Source: Corylus avellana
Taxonomy: Eukaryota > Streptophyta > Magnoliopsida > Fagales > Betulaceae
Reading direction: 5' to 3'
DNA: 64,000 bases
NCBI RefSeq assembly: GCF_901000735.1
Contig: NC_081551.1
Coordinates: forward strand, 8,698,101-8,762,100
The notes under the pieces were generated by a model, which saw only the letters and a program-made list of their open reading frames with translations, had not been told where the DNA came from and did no database searches. The position numbers and the translations under genes were made by a program. This document shows, in pieces, positions 1 to 10,699 of this stretch. The number at the start of each line of letters is the position of its first letter. Within the stretch, counting starts at the first letter, position 1.

Positions 1-129
1 AAAATTCAATACTTGGACGATTTGATTTGAAGCCAAATGCCAAAACTGTTTACATATTGATGTGGCTAGAAAATTGCAAAAAAGAAGTAGCAGCAAGTTC
101 TTACGATGGCAATCCCTCCTGTGTTGCAG

Positions 130-1022
130 GTAGTGATGCCCACAGTAGAAGCTGATGTGGCATTTGGTCTTGGAAAGTTCAATTTGACAAATGACGAGGT
201 TAGATCCAGGGTTTCTAAAGCTTTGGATGCTGTTGGTATGTCTAACTATCTGAAGGTAATTTTATGTGCGTCAATAACATTTGGCTTGTGAAAGCATTTG
301 CTAGGAGTTTGACATCCACTTAGGCCTTTTGTTGCATTTTTAGAGGTCTGTTCAAACTCTCAGTGGTGGTCAGAAGCAGAGGGTTGCAATTGCTGGTGCT
401 TTAGCTGAAACTTGCAAAGTATTGTTACTGGATGAGCTCACAACTTTTTTAGACGAAAGCGATCAGGTATTTTATATGATTGACACAAGATGTAATACTT
501 TTAATCCTTTATGGTCATATGACTCATATTGAACTGGATTGAGATAAAAAGAAGATTTGACAACATGAAGTATTCAACAATTACTAATTTTTTAACATTA
601 TGAATACCTATCCCATTAGTGCCCCATGGTAGTTTACTTTTTATTTGCAGCATATATGCACCCGTGCTATAATAATTCATTTTGAAAAGCTGTTTTCCTT
701 TTGTGTAGCAATAATTATTGTGAATCTTTTCTTTATAATCCTTATAAGATGTTCTGTTTCTTGATAAGATCAGCATTTTCTGAAATTTTTTTTCTGCTTT
801 TTTCTAAATCAGTTCGGGGTAATTAAAGCGGTTAGAAATTCTTTGGATAGTTCTGAGGAAGTTACAGCATTGTGGGTGACCCATCGTTTGGAAGAACTCG
901 AGTATGCAGATGGTGCTGTCTATATGGAGAATGGGGAAGTTGCCTTACAAGGTGATGCAGCAAGTATAATGAGTTATATTAGAGCAAGGCAATCTGCTTA
1001 CATCAAACAGATCAACTCTTGA
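130..1022 (+). CDS. ABCI10: ABC transporter I family member 10-like ATPase, 3' part (last three exons)
   Basis: Soluble ATP-binding subunit of the plant ABCI10 / bacterial CbiO-EcfA type, thought to power an ECF-like importer in the plastid envelope. Three in-phase exons are visible: 130-255, 344-466 and 813-1022 (stop TGA 1020-1022), each intron bounded by GT/AG. The first begins [16 protein letters not shown], which in the family follows the Q-loop NPDHQ, so that exon and the Walker A exon lie left of the window. Visible motifs are the ABC signature [15 protein letters not shown], Walker [13 protein letters not shown] and H-loop VTHRLEEL. The C-terminus [12 protein letters not shown] matches the plant family end. 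The ATG at 106 is intronic and not a start. No frameshift is seen, so the visible part looks functional. Family recognition is from memory of Arabidopsis ABCI10/NAP13; exon borders are read directly. Confidence 0.9.
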
Positions 1023-1958
1023 AAAACATTTTTTTGTCTACTTAAAGTGGATTTTATGTTACCCCTTTTCTTCTGCAAGAGCAGGCTTTTTCATCATCTT
1101 TGTAATGGGCAGAATGGTGATGCATTTTTATTTATTTATTTATTTTTGAGAGTTTTTATTGGAAGGAAATTGGTATTTGTCCAAACAAGGGCCATTTCTC
1201 ATTCACTACAGCGCACGTTTGATGATAGTGGTTGTTGGAGTGCCAATATTTTCTGATATTTTAGTTGAAAGTTGGTAGGGGAGAGGAGAGCTACCAGATT
1301 TAGTGGACTTTATGAGGCCACTATATATTTAGTGGATCTTCCCCAACTTACCCCCCAAATTCCATCTTCTGACTTCCACCACATTCCCATGGGAATTTCT
1401 TTGTCTTTTATATTTTATTAAGGGTATTTTTGTCATCAAATTGAGTATTAATAAAAGATTTCTAGTTTGGAGGAGATATTGTAAATTGGGTGGTGGTAGA
1501 TTGTTGCTTATTTAATAATTGACAAAAAAAAAAGAAAAAAAATTATTAAATTATAACCATTGTATTTCAGATTATGCAATTATCACAAGAAAATGTAAGG
1601 ATTTATATGTACCTCAAACTACGAGTCCACTATTTTTTTTCCACCTCGAAGTGCATATTAATTACAATTAAAATGAAAAAAGTGATTATATTTATGCTTG
1701 GACTCGATTGTCTTTTGAATCGAAGTTGAAAGCTATGCATTTATTTAATAAACAATTGTGCCAACTTGCCAATCACTTTTTTCTTTCTTTTTATTTATTT
1801 TTCTTTTTTATGGGGACTTTCCAATCACTTTTGGACGCTAATAGAATAGTGCGAATGGCATTTCACAATGTTTGAATGCCTACAATCATTTAAATTGAAG
1901 CCTCTTTTTTGGAATTGTCTACACATTCTTGTTTAACTTCAATGTTAATTGCATTCAA
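1023..1958. other. ABCI10 3' UTR and intergenic DNA
   Basis: AT-rich DNA after the ABCI10 stop. The 3' UTR probably covers the first 200-430 bases; an AATAAA occurs at 1450-1455. I see no coding region here. Confidence 0.5.
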
Positions 1959-2064
1959 GGGGTAGCTCAATCAGCAAGTGGCCATGAAGCGAATGTTACT
2001 AGTTTGAATCTCCCTTCTATTTTCTCTTTTTGTGTTAATATGTCAAAAAAAAAAAAAAAAAAAA
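1959..2064 (+). mobile_element. tRNA-derived SINE
   Basis: A tRNA-like head, GGGGTAGCTCAATCAGC, gives an A box. About 35 bases on, AGTTTGAATCTCC resembles a B box. A T-rich tail and a pure A tract (about 2045-2064) follow. This is the layout of a short plant SINE. I could not find a convincing target-site duplication. Confidence 0.6.
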
Positions 2065-2754
2065 CCTATTAACAATATGCCAATAGTGACTAACCGGAGA
2101 CAAAACAAGGAAAAGATAAGATGAATTAACACAGTCCACAGAATAATGCTACATATTCAATTCCCATACAACTAAATTGATATGTTAGTATTCATAAATC
2201 ATTTAAACAAAAAATATTAAGAAAGAAAAAAAAAATAGTGTCACATTAGTTCAATTATATGGTACCATATAGTAATGCTACATATTCAATCAACTTTATT
2301 GTTGTTGTCACTTGTCAACCTCCATTAATACTGCATATTGAGCTAATGAATCGTTTATATTGAGTGTTTTATTTAAATTCATTCGCAGAATCACTTGGGT
2401 GTTTTTTTTTTTTTTTGTTGGAAAAAAAGTTAAATCATGTGTCTTTTTCCTATCTTGTATAGTTGACCATAATTGTTGAATTATCCAAAGCATAATGCTA
2501 CACCGTACACGTACGCGTCGATTAAAGTTTACAGATTTATGGGGCCCATGGGCCATGCATTTGGTATAAATACACAAGATTGCTTATTTAGAAAGTTACA
2601 TTATTATCTTTATTTTATTTTTACTTCAAAATTATGTCATAAGCACTCTAATATTCACACAAATGTATATAATATATCATGAACATCAAATATTTCATAT
2701 GAAATTAATTAATTATCCATCAACCAAATTAATTAATATATATTTATTTAAAAA

Positions 2755-2797
<43 letters not shown>

Positions 2798-3050
2798 AAT
2801 TCGTAGGCATTGCTTTGCTCCTTTTTAATTTTAAAAGAGAGTTCGTGAAAATACGTTAACGGTCCTGAAATATAAATAAACAAAGGCACGCCTCAGCTGA
2901 CCAGATGCTATAGTGCGCACCCATAGAACGGCGCATCTTAGCTTCCAATTCAAGAAAATTGTGAAAGTCTACAAACTCAGACGCTGCATTTATAACGATC
3001 ATAACAAAAAATAAATTAAAAAAAAAAAAAATAATAATTCAAATCCCAAA
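2065..3050. other. AT-rich intergenic region with (TA)n microsatellite
   Basis: No gene recognised. A pure AT dinucleotide run lies at about 2757-2794. Short A and T homopolymers occur throughout. The right part probably holds the promoter of the transporter gene. Confidence 0.5.
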
Positions 3051-3059
3051 AGATTTAAA

Positions 3060-3301
3060 ATAATTTTCACTTTGGAATCTAAGAAGTTGGGGGTCAGTTT
3101 TCTTCCGGGAGCCCATATCTTGCTTACTCTCAAGTCTCAACTTCGTGCCAAACTGAACCCTTTTCTCTGTGATTATATGTCTTTCCCAACATCTTCAAAT
3201 TTTCTTGCTTTTTGGTTTTACTGTTGTCACCCATGATGCGTTTTCGGTACTCTAACTACAGCTCCAAAGCTTCTGAGGTCTTGGCTTAAACGTGTTCAAA
3301 G
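3060..3301 (+). other. Probable 5' untranslated exon and promoter-proximal region of the GONST1-like gene
   Basis: Less AT-rich DNA that ends in a good donor site, CAAAG|GTAATATC, at about 3301. It contains no long open frame. The coding part of the transporter starts 7.4 kb downstream, and an exon-like piece with acceptor and donor sits at 6908-7069, so a long spliced 5' UTR is likely. This is inference; no transcript evidence is available. Confidence 0.35.
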
Positions 3302-3849
3302 GTAATATCTCTGTTCTGTCTTTTGGTTATTCTAGAATTTCTGCTTTTGGGGAGGCTTAGAAGATTATTCTCAACTGAAAGTGGAATGGGTAATTATTGT
3401 TTTTCTTTCTTGCTCACTGGGGGTTGATAAAGTTGGCATCTCATTTGGGTTTACAGATTTATCATATTCGTTAACTTTTATTTGATAACAGATATTTGAA
3501 CATGGAAGCAAACTTTTTCTCAACTTCTGTAACTTTCTGTCCTTTTCTTTTCTTTTCCCACTGAGCACGAATTGAAACGTTCTTCATTTTATTAATTTAT
3601 TTTACTGCTGATTGTGTAGTATGTTATTATGGATATTTGGTCAATGAGAAACTGGATGAGTAGAAAAGAGATCTTCGAATCTTTCAATAGACACGCCAGA
3701 CCCAAGTTCTCCTCCCTCGTGATTGAAAAAGAATGAAAGAGGAGAAAGTGAGAAAGGAGTGATCACTGATTTGGTCTCCTAAATGTCTTTGAGGAATCTA
3801 ACCTCATCAGCCAAAGCTTTAATTTCATTGCTTCCATAATAATATCAGG
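3302..3849. other. Non-coding DNA, probable first intron of the transporter 5' UTR
   Basis: No coding signal. A 20-base string (aggaaagggtgggagactct) occurs twice, near 3846 and 3904, at the start of the LINE fragment. Confidence 0.35.
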
Positions 3850-4868
3850 AAAGGGTGGGAGACTCTTGGGGTGGGGCTTTTGGGGTGGGGTTGTGGTAGA
3901 ATACAAGGAAAGGGTGGGAGACTCTCAAAGGCTTTATTAGACATGTGGTGGGGGATGGGACTAGGATTAGCTTTTGGTATGATTTGTGGTGTGGAGATAT
4001 GGTTCTTAAGGTGGCTTTTCTAGTTTTATTTGGTATTGTTTGTGCGAAGGATGCCTTAGTTCCGGCTAATATGGAGGTGTTGGGTGGTTCCAATAAGTGG
4101 AATGTGAGTTTTTTTAGAGAGGCACATGATTGGGAGTTGGAAGTCTTTGCCTCCTTTCTCCAGGTGTTGCATTCAGTCAGAGTGAGACGAGGGTGTCAAG
4201 ATAGATTGTGGTGGATTTCCTCCAAAAGAGGCCTTTTCATGGTCAAGTCCCTCTTTTACTCCTTGCCTTGTACTGAAGGTAGGAGCTTCCCTTGGAAGAG
4301 TGTGTGGCGGACGTAGGCTCCTCCGAGAACGGTCTTTTTTGTGTGGTCGGCGGCTCTGGGCAAAAGTTCGACCTTAGATAATCTCAGGAAGCGACATGTT
4401 ATTGTGATAAACAGATGTTGTGTGTGTAAGAGAAGTGAGGAGACGTGGATCATCTTCTTCTTCATTGTGAGGTTCCTTTTGCTTTGTGGAGTGCCATCTT
4501 TAGTCATTTTGGGATGTCTTGGGTGATGCCTAGACGGGTATTCGATTTGTTCGCTTGTTGGTGGTCTTTTGGAAGGCAGAGGAGTGACGCGATCTGGAAG
4601 ATGGTGTCTACTTGCCTCTTTTGGTGTTTATGTTAGGAAAAGAGCAATTGGTGCTTTGAGGACTTGGAGAGGTCTTTGGAGGACATTTTATCCTCTTGTT
4701 TTCATACTTTGTATCTTTGGACTGTAGCGTATGTATCCCCATTGTTGATTAGTTATGATTTTCTTGTTCGCTTTTCCTTTTCTAGTTAGGTGATCCTTTT
4801 GTATACTCCCTGTGTACTTTGGGGCGCCTTATGCTTTTAATAAGACTGGTTATTACTTATTAAAAAAA
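3850..4868 (+). mobile_element. 5'-truncated L1-type LINE
   Basis: The C-terminal part of a plant L1 ORF2. The stretch from 3945 reads VGDGTRISFWYDLWCGD, the classic start of the region after the reverse transcriptase, followed by the zinc-binding RT tail, which appears as a broken Cys/His segment near 4410-4470 (CCVCKR, then VDHLLLHCE-like in another frame). Several frameshifts and stops break it. The 3' end reads as a typical L1 tail (GGGGCGCC, then TTATTACTTATT and an A-rich end). ATAATAA flanks both ends but is too simple to call a TSD. Confidence 0.85.
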
Positions 4869-5020
4869 TAATAACCCCATAAGGCATTATGATTTATAGA
4901 CTTCGCAAAAAATCTGATACCCAATGGGTGAAATTCCATTAATTACTCAAAAATGGTTCATTGGCATTGTCAATTTCACAAGCTTTTGCTAATAAGGACT
5001 TCTAATCTCTAATGGATAAG

Positions 5021-5119
5021 GTTCTCCTAATTAGGAGGTTTCTCTTGTATGCTTTCTTTGTATTAGGGTTGCGCCTCTCTACCCTTCTAATTGGATTGTA
5101 TTACTTATATATAAAAAAC
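5021..5119 (+). mobile_element. Extremely short L1 3'-end insertion with 14-bp TSD
   Basis: Only about 99 bases. They match the 3' tails of the two larger LINEs here (ctttgtattagggttgcgcc..., then ATTACTTATATATAAAAAA). The sequence TCTCTAATGGATAA occurs immediately before (5006-5019) and after (5120-5133), a perfect 14-bp target-site duplication. Confidence 0.75.
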
Positions 5120-5133
5120 TCTCTAATGGATAA

Positions 5134-5536
5134 AGATTCCCTTTTTTTTTTTAATGGACGAGGATTCCAATAATTGCAAATATGGACTTGTAATCCCTAA
5201 TGGACAATGATTCATAATTATTAATTGACAAGGACACTCTTAATTTCTATTATTAATACATAATTATTGACTGATTAAACCTAGAAATCATGGGATTGTA
5301 TCACATATATCTGTTGGCTGAGAAGGACAGATTTCTGGAGACATAGATTGTCTAAAATAAGTCAAGATGAACACTTAAAGCTGTCTAATTTCTAATATGT
5401 AGTATATTCTAGTTGTAATGCTAAAGATAAATGCTTAACTTACATGCAGGCTATATACTATAGCACCTTAGCTGATCAGATAGTTGCGAAATATATGATG
5501 GCCTTTGGTAATAGTTTCTTGTAGTTGTTTTTTCTG

Positions 5537-5569
<33 letters not shown>

Positions 5570-6907
5570 AATTTTTAGGGTGTTTATTTCTAATATCTTT
5601 GAGTACAAAAGTAAAATCCCGAAATCCTTGTACACTCGTATGTTTGATCAAAAGAATCTATAGAACTTTGTTAGATAAGATGGGACAGGATCATTTTTTA
5701 GGATGGGGGCTGCCGTTAATATTGAGACTGAACATATCAGATTGTGTTTTGGTAAAAACTGTGTCCAATATGTTTTGTGCTTGTTTAAGCATTCATTCTT
5801 CTTGGTAGACTTGTGAGGGTTTAGTTGTTTTAATGCCAAATTAGTCTGCATACTTTTCACACGTTTCCCAGAAACATGGTTTCATATGTGGAATGATAGG
5901 TGTTTGTTTCTTTCATATCTAAGTAATTTGTGATAAGCACTAATTTTAAGGAATCTTGATAGTGTGCTCTCCTTACCTATTCCATCTCCAGGTAGTCATG
6001 CAAGGTTGTTGACAATAGCTGATGTTATTAATCTTGATAAACAATGAATGCTATAGCATCTAATACTAATGACAACTCAGGATGAACACTATTCGTAATG
6101 CATGGAAAATCAAAAGGTAACTATGTACTAGTATTTTATGTTTGAGTTACATAGGTAATAAAAAATTATATTTTCAAGAAAAAAAGTTCTTGATCGAAGC
6201 CTTAGCACGTAAATCTTAGTCCTTGTGATCTGCCTTTGTAGTCAATGATAACATTTGATAACTGGAGAGATACTATGGAACATTTAATAGTTTATTTTTC
6301 TTGTCTGGACACTTTAACACTCTTCCATTACTGAAACTTGCTATAACTAATCCTCTAAGATTTTTCATGGTTGTTTGAACAAGTAAGTTCACTAAAATTT
6401 TAAATCTGCGAACCACATTTCTTGACAGCAGCCTTACCCTGCTAGCCTTAGTTATGGTGTTTTGGCTTAACAATTTCCAATGATAATTATAAGATGTAGA
6501 GGTCCGAGGATTATTCAAGAGTTCATTCCTTGAGTTTCCTCATATTTGTAAAAACAACTTTTATGTTCTTGTGAAGGTTAGGGAAATTATAGATTTTCAT
6601 CTCAGGATTATCAATAGGAAGTAGATTATTCTCTTTGATACCTTCTTAATTGCTGATAAGTTTTGGTAAATTTGTTTGGCAAGGAATGAAATATAGAATA
6701 GTAGGATTTTAGTCATATAGGTTCAGTCATGAACTACGGACATTTCATAGCTCCATTTCAATTGTCAATTATATGCTATGTTATATTACTTCTACAGCTG
6801 TTATTGTTTTTCTCCTTTGATTCAGTAAGATCTCCAATTGGGGACATGGAGTTGATTCCTATATCTTTTTTATTTTTTTGTTAAATGTTTAATACCTGTG
6901 TTTTCAG
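5134..6907. other. Non-coding DNA, probable 5' UTR intron
   Basis: No gene recognised. A T homopolymer of about 30 bases lies near 5539-5568. The open frames here are short and have no recognisable domains. Confidence 0.5.
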
Positions 6908-7069
6908 GAGCTTCTCTAGATTCTTCCAATCTGTTTCAGAAAGAACTATTGTGGAAGACATAAGTAACATTAGCTGAAGGGTCAACGAGGCCTCAAATTT
7001 CAACAGTCAAATTGGGTTCTAGGACAGGTCTCCAGTGTTCAGTCCAATAAGAAGAGAAGTAGTTAACAG
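6908..7069 (+). other. Putative untranslated exon of the transporter gene
   Basis: Bounded by a strong acceptor (TGTGTTTTCAG) and donor (AACAG|GTTTG), less AT-rich than its flanks, and upstream of the coding start on the same strand. No transcript evidence, so moderate to low confidence. Confidence 0.35.
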
Positions 7070-8454
7070 GTTTGTTTTGCTCCATTAAGTGTTACAGTAT
7101 TGTACTTGATGCTGGGTTTTAAGCTTTTATAGATTCCTGTATTTAATGTTTGTGATTCTGATAAATTTTCTTTTCATGTTAGCATTGCCTCTGTATTTTT
7201 CCCTTTTTATAATCTGTTTTCATTTGCTTAAATTGAATTGTATTATACTCAATAAAAATATGATTTGTTGCACATTTCTGTTGTATCTTGGCATTAGATG
7301 TGACTTCAAATTTTTATTCTTCTTAGTGGTGATGTATTTTATTTTATTACAACTTGGAAGATTAAACAAATTTGAATTACAGAGAGTATTGTGCAAAACT
7401 TCATGCATGAAGCACAAAAGGGGTCTTAGATGATCCAAAGAGTTTTGGGTCAAACTCACCATATAAGCAACTTTGGAAGGGATTAATTTTAAAGTCCAAA
7501 TCAGCATACAAAATGGATCAAACGATCTTGATTCAAGGGATCCTCTAGTCTCTTATAAATTTCCATGACAACACCAGTTATGTTTCTACAGATCGTAATT
7601 TTCTGTGGCCTCTGTTTCTTCCTCTCTTAACTGGGAGCAACAATTCTTGCTCTATTGACACTTCTATACAGAAGATTCTGGAAAGAAAAGGATAACAGAT
7701 CTTTTCTCATAATCTTTGTGCAAATCTTTCGCCCAGTTGAGCCAGGTTGTTAAAGAAGCAGTCATTAAGTTGGATTTCACAGGGTTCGCTAGGAGATGTT
7801 CATTTTGTTCTCAAATGGTGAGGAAGATAATTTTGCTTTCTTATTACCTATTGCAAGAGAGAGACAGGTTTAAATATTTTTGTGTTTCGTATTCTAGCAA
7901 AGAATCATGAAAGCTTTTAATTCTGTCTGCACCAGAAATCTAGATACTGACTGAAATTATTGTATCTTTCCCCACTAGCACGTGATCTTCTAAATCATAT
8001 GAAGAAAAGATATGATGGGGGAACAGAAAACCAAGGTCTGAAAACTCTGCAGAACCCCTACTTCTACCTACTGATCTGAAGAAAGCTCTTTCAGAATCAT
8101 TTGCATCAATCTATACTTAATATGTTCCAATTTTTTATCTTTAACATTTTTATGAGCTATAGTCCATGTAAGAAGCATAAGCACCTTTACTTCAGAGGCA
8201 TAAGAACCTTTTTTTCACTGCAAATGGGCCTTTTTTGAGGATATAGAAACCAATATAATAACAAATCAAACTGAGAAAACTGCTAACTTTGGATTACTGC
8301 ACTTTGACTTCGGCAAATGGAATCATCTTCCAGTGTCTCTAATGTAGGTAGATCGTGGTCACCAAAACAAAAAACACAAAAATAGGTTTAGGTATGCATT
8401 ACATTTCTGAATTCAGCATGTAGCCAACAGGAAATTAAGGACTTCTGTCTGGTT
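7070..8454. other. Non-coding DNA, probable 5' UTR intron
   Basis: AT-rich with no recognisable protein. A patch at 7980-8040 is less AT-rich and could be another untranslated exon, but nothing decides it. Confidence 0.4.
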
Positions 8455-10423
8455 TAGGTATCGTGGTTATGGTACGTTGATATTTGGAGGTTTGGGTTTA
8501 GACTGTAGTCTAGAATGGTGAATGACATTCCAAGGGTTTTCTTTTGTAAGTCCTATGGCTTGAGATAGGGAGACCCCTTGTCTCCCTTTCTGTTTGTCTT
8601 TGTTCTGTAGGCATTAAGTAAAATCATTTATGCTTTAGTGAATGGGAGTCTTCTATCAGGGGGGATAGGAGTTGTAGTGCAATCAATGTTTCTCACCTTT
8701 TGTGTGCGGATGACACCTTGATATATAGCAGGGCTAATTCAGATCATCTTTGCAACTTGCGTTGTTTGTTTTTATGCTTTGAAGCGGTTTTAGGTTTGAG
8801 GATTAATCTAGCTAAATTAGAGTTGCTCCTGGTTGGCAATGCCATTAATGTTGAAGGCCTGACTAGTATTTTGGGTTGCAGGGTATCTTCTTTGTCTGTG
8901 AAATACCTAGGTCTTCCCCTGGGAGCCTTGTTTAAGGTTAAATCTATTTGGGACGACATTATTGAGGAGATAGAGCGTCGTTTGGCTGGATGGAAAAATG
9001 TGTACTTGTTAAAGGGTGGGAGAGTTACACTGATTAAAAGCACTTTATCCAATCGGCCTACTTACTTCATGTCTCTTTTTCCCCTCTCGGTTGGTGTTGC
9101 CAATCGCATAAAGAAATTGTATCATGATTTTTTGTGGGGGTGGTATGGGTGAGGAGTTCAAATTTTACTTGGTTAGTTGGACTAAGGTATCTACTCCAAT
9201 CTTTGAATGAGGGTTGGGGTCCGGAATTTATTTGTGTTCAACCAAACTCTTTTGGAGAATTGGCTTTGGCGCTATACTCGCGAGAGAGAGGCCTTATCTA
9301 GGGTGGTTGTGGATTATAAATATGATAGTGAATGGGGTTGTGGTGTTCAAATGAGGTCCGTGGGTCATATGAGGTGTGGCTCTGATAAAATATCAGAAGG
9401 GGTTGAGGGGAGCTTTCTAATCATACAAGATTTGAGGTAGGTGACAGCTAAAAAATTAGATTCTAGCATGACGTATGGTGTGGGGATCAAGCCCTCAAGA
9501 TAACTTTTTTGGACTTGTTTAGCATTGTCTGTTTTAAGGAAGCTGGAGTGGCAGACCATTTGGAGCTTTCTAGTGCCTCTTATCAATGGGATATTAACTT
9601 TCTTAGAGCGGCTTGCAATTGCGAGATGGATCTCTTTACCTCATTCTTTAATTTGTTGTATTTCGTCGAATTGAGACGGGGTGATGAAGACAAGTTTTGT
9701 TGGATACCTATCAAGAGAGGGTTGTTTGATGTTAGATCATATTACAATATTCTTGTTCCTAATGATAGTATTCCTTTTATTTGAAAGAGTATTTGGCAGA
9801 ATAAGGTTTTCATGAGTGGCGTTCTTTGCTTGGTCGGCTGCATTAGAGAAGATCCTCACCATGGACAATCTAAGAAAACATGTCATTGTGGTTGAGTGAT
9901 GCTGCATGTGTAAGAAGAATGAGGAGTCGGTGGATCATCTTCTACACCATTGTAAGTCAGTGGATCATCTTCTACTCCCTTGTAAGTTAGTGGATAATCT
10001 TCTACTCCATTGTGAGATTGTCAGTGTTCTGTGGATTACTATCTTCAGCAGTGTAGGGCTAGCATGGGTTATGCCTCACTAGGTGGTAGATCTCTTTTCT
10101 TGATAGAGAGCGCAAGGTGGTAGGTATCAGCTTAATGCAGTGGAGGATGATGCCGCCTTGCCTTATGTGGTGTCTTTGGAGGGAAAGAAACGATTGAAAC
10201 TTTGAGGATCATGAGAGGACATTGTTGGAATTAAATGCTTTATTCTTTAAGACTCTTTATCATTGGGCTGCTGCCTTTTTGATTTTAATATGTCGAGTTT
10301 TTATGTTTTTATTTTTATTTTTTGTCTTTTTCTGCTTGTAGCTAGGTGTCTCTTCTGTATACTTACTTTGTACTTGCGTTGTGCCTTTGTGCTGTATAAT
10401 GAATTTGTGATTACTTATCAAAA
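8455..10423 (+). mobile_element. 5'-truncated L1-type LINE with reverse transcriptase
   Basis: Starts inside the RT domain. Around 8560 the frame reads GDPLSPFLFVF, and 8698 onward reads LLCADDTLIYSRANS, where the family has LLFADDT, so the catalytic Asp pair is still present. The following region KYLGLPLGA, WKNVYLLKGGRVTLIKSTLS and DFLWGW is typical L1 RT tail. Later segments (9207-9440, 9509-9784) are in other frames and carry stops. The 3' end has the L1 tail ATTTGTGATTACTTATCAAAAAAATAA. The element lies upstream of the transporter coding exons, probably within the transcribed 5' region. Confidence 0.88.
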
Positions 10424-10560
10424 AAATAAATTTTCCTTTCTCAATGATTGAATTTAGAGATTTCATTAGTATTCTCTCAGTAGGTTTTATCTATTTTGCC
10501 TTTATTTGACCGATGAAACTCATTGGGGTCTAGACCATATGTTGTTTATGTGCTTGGCTG

Positions 10561-10598
<38 letters not shown>

Positions 10599-10699
10599 TT
10601 GGTCTTCCTTCTTTTGCTCCAAGAACAATATATAAAAGTGAGTTTTAAACATTGACCTTGAACTAATCCTATCCACTTATGCATAGGTCATAATCTGCA
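10424..10699. repeat. (CT)n microsatellite just upstream of the transporter start codon
   Basis: A pure CT run of about 30 bases at 10565-10595, about 105 bp before the coding exon. An acceptor-like GCATAG sits at about 10681-10686, followed by 13 bases and then the ATG, which fits a UTR intron ending just before the start. Confidence 0.7.

Noticed and set aside
106..255. ATG at 106 as start of a small gene
   Set aside because: The coding match begins at 130 right after a splice acceptor; codons before it are intronic and the family continues upstream.
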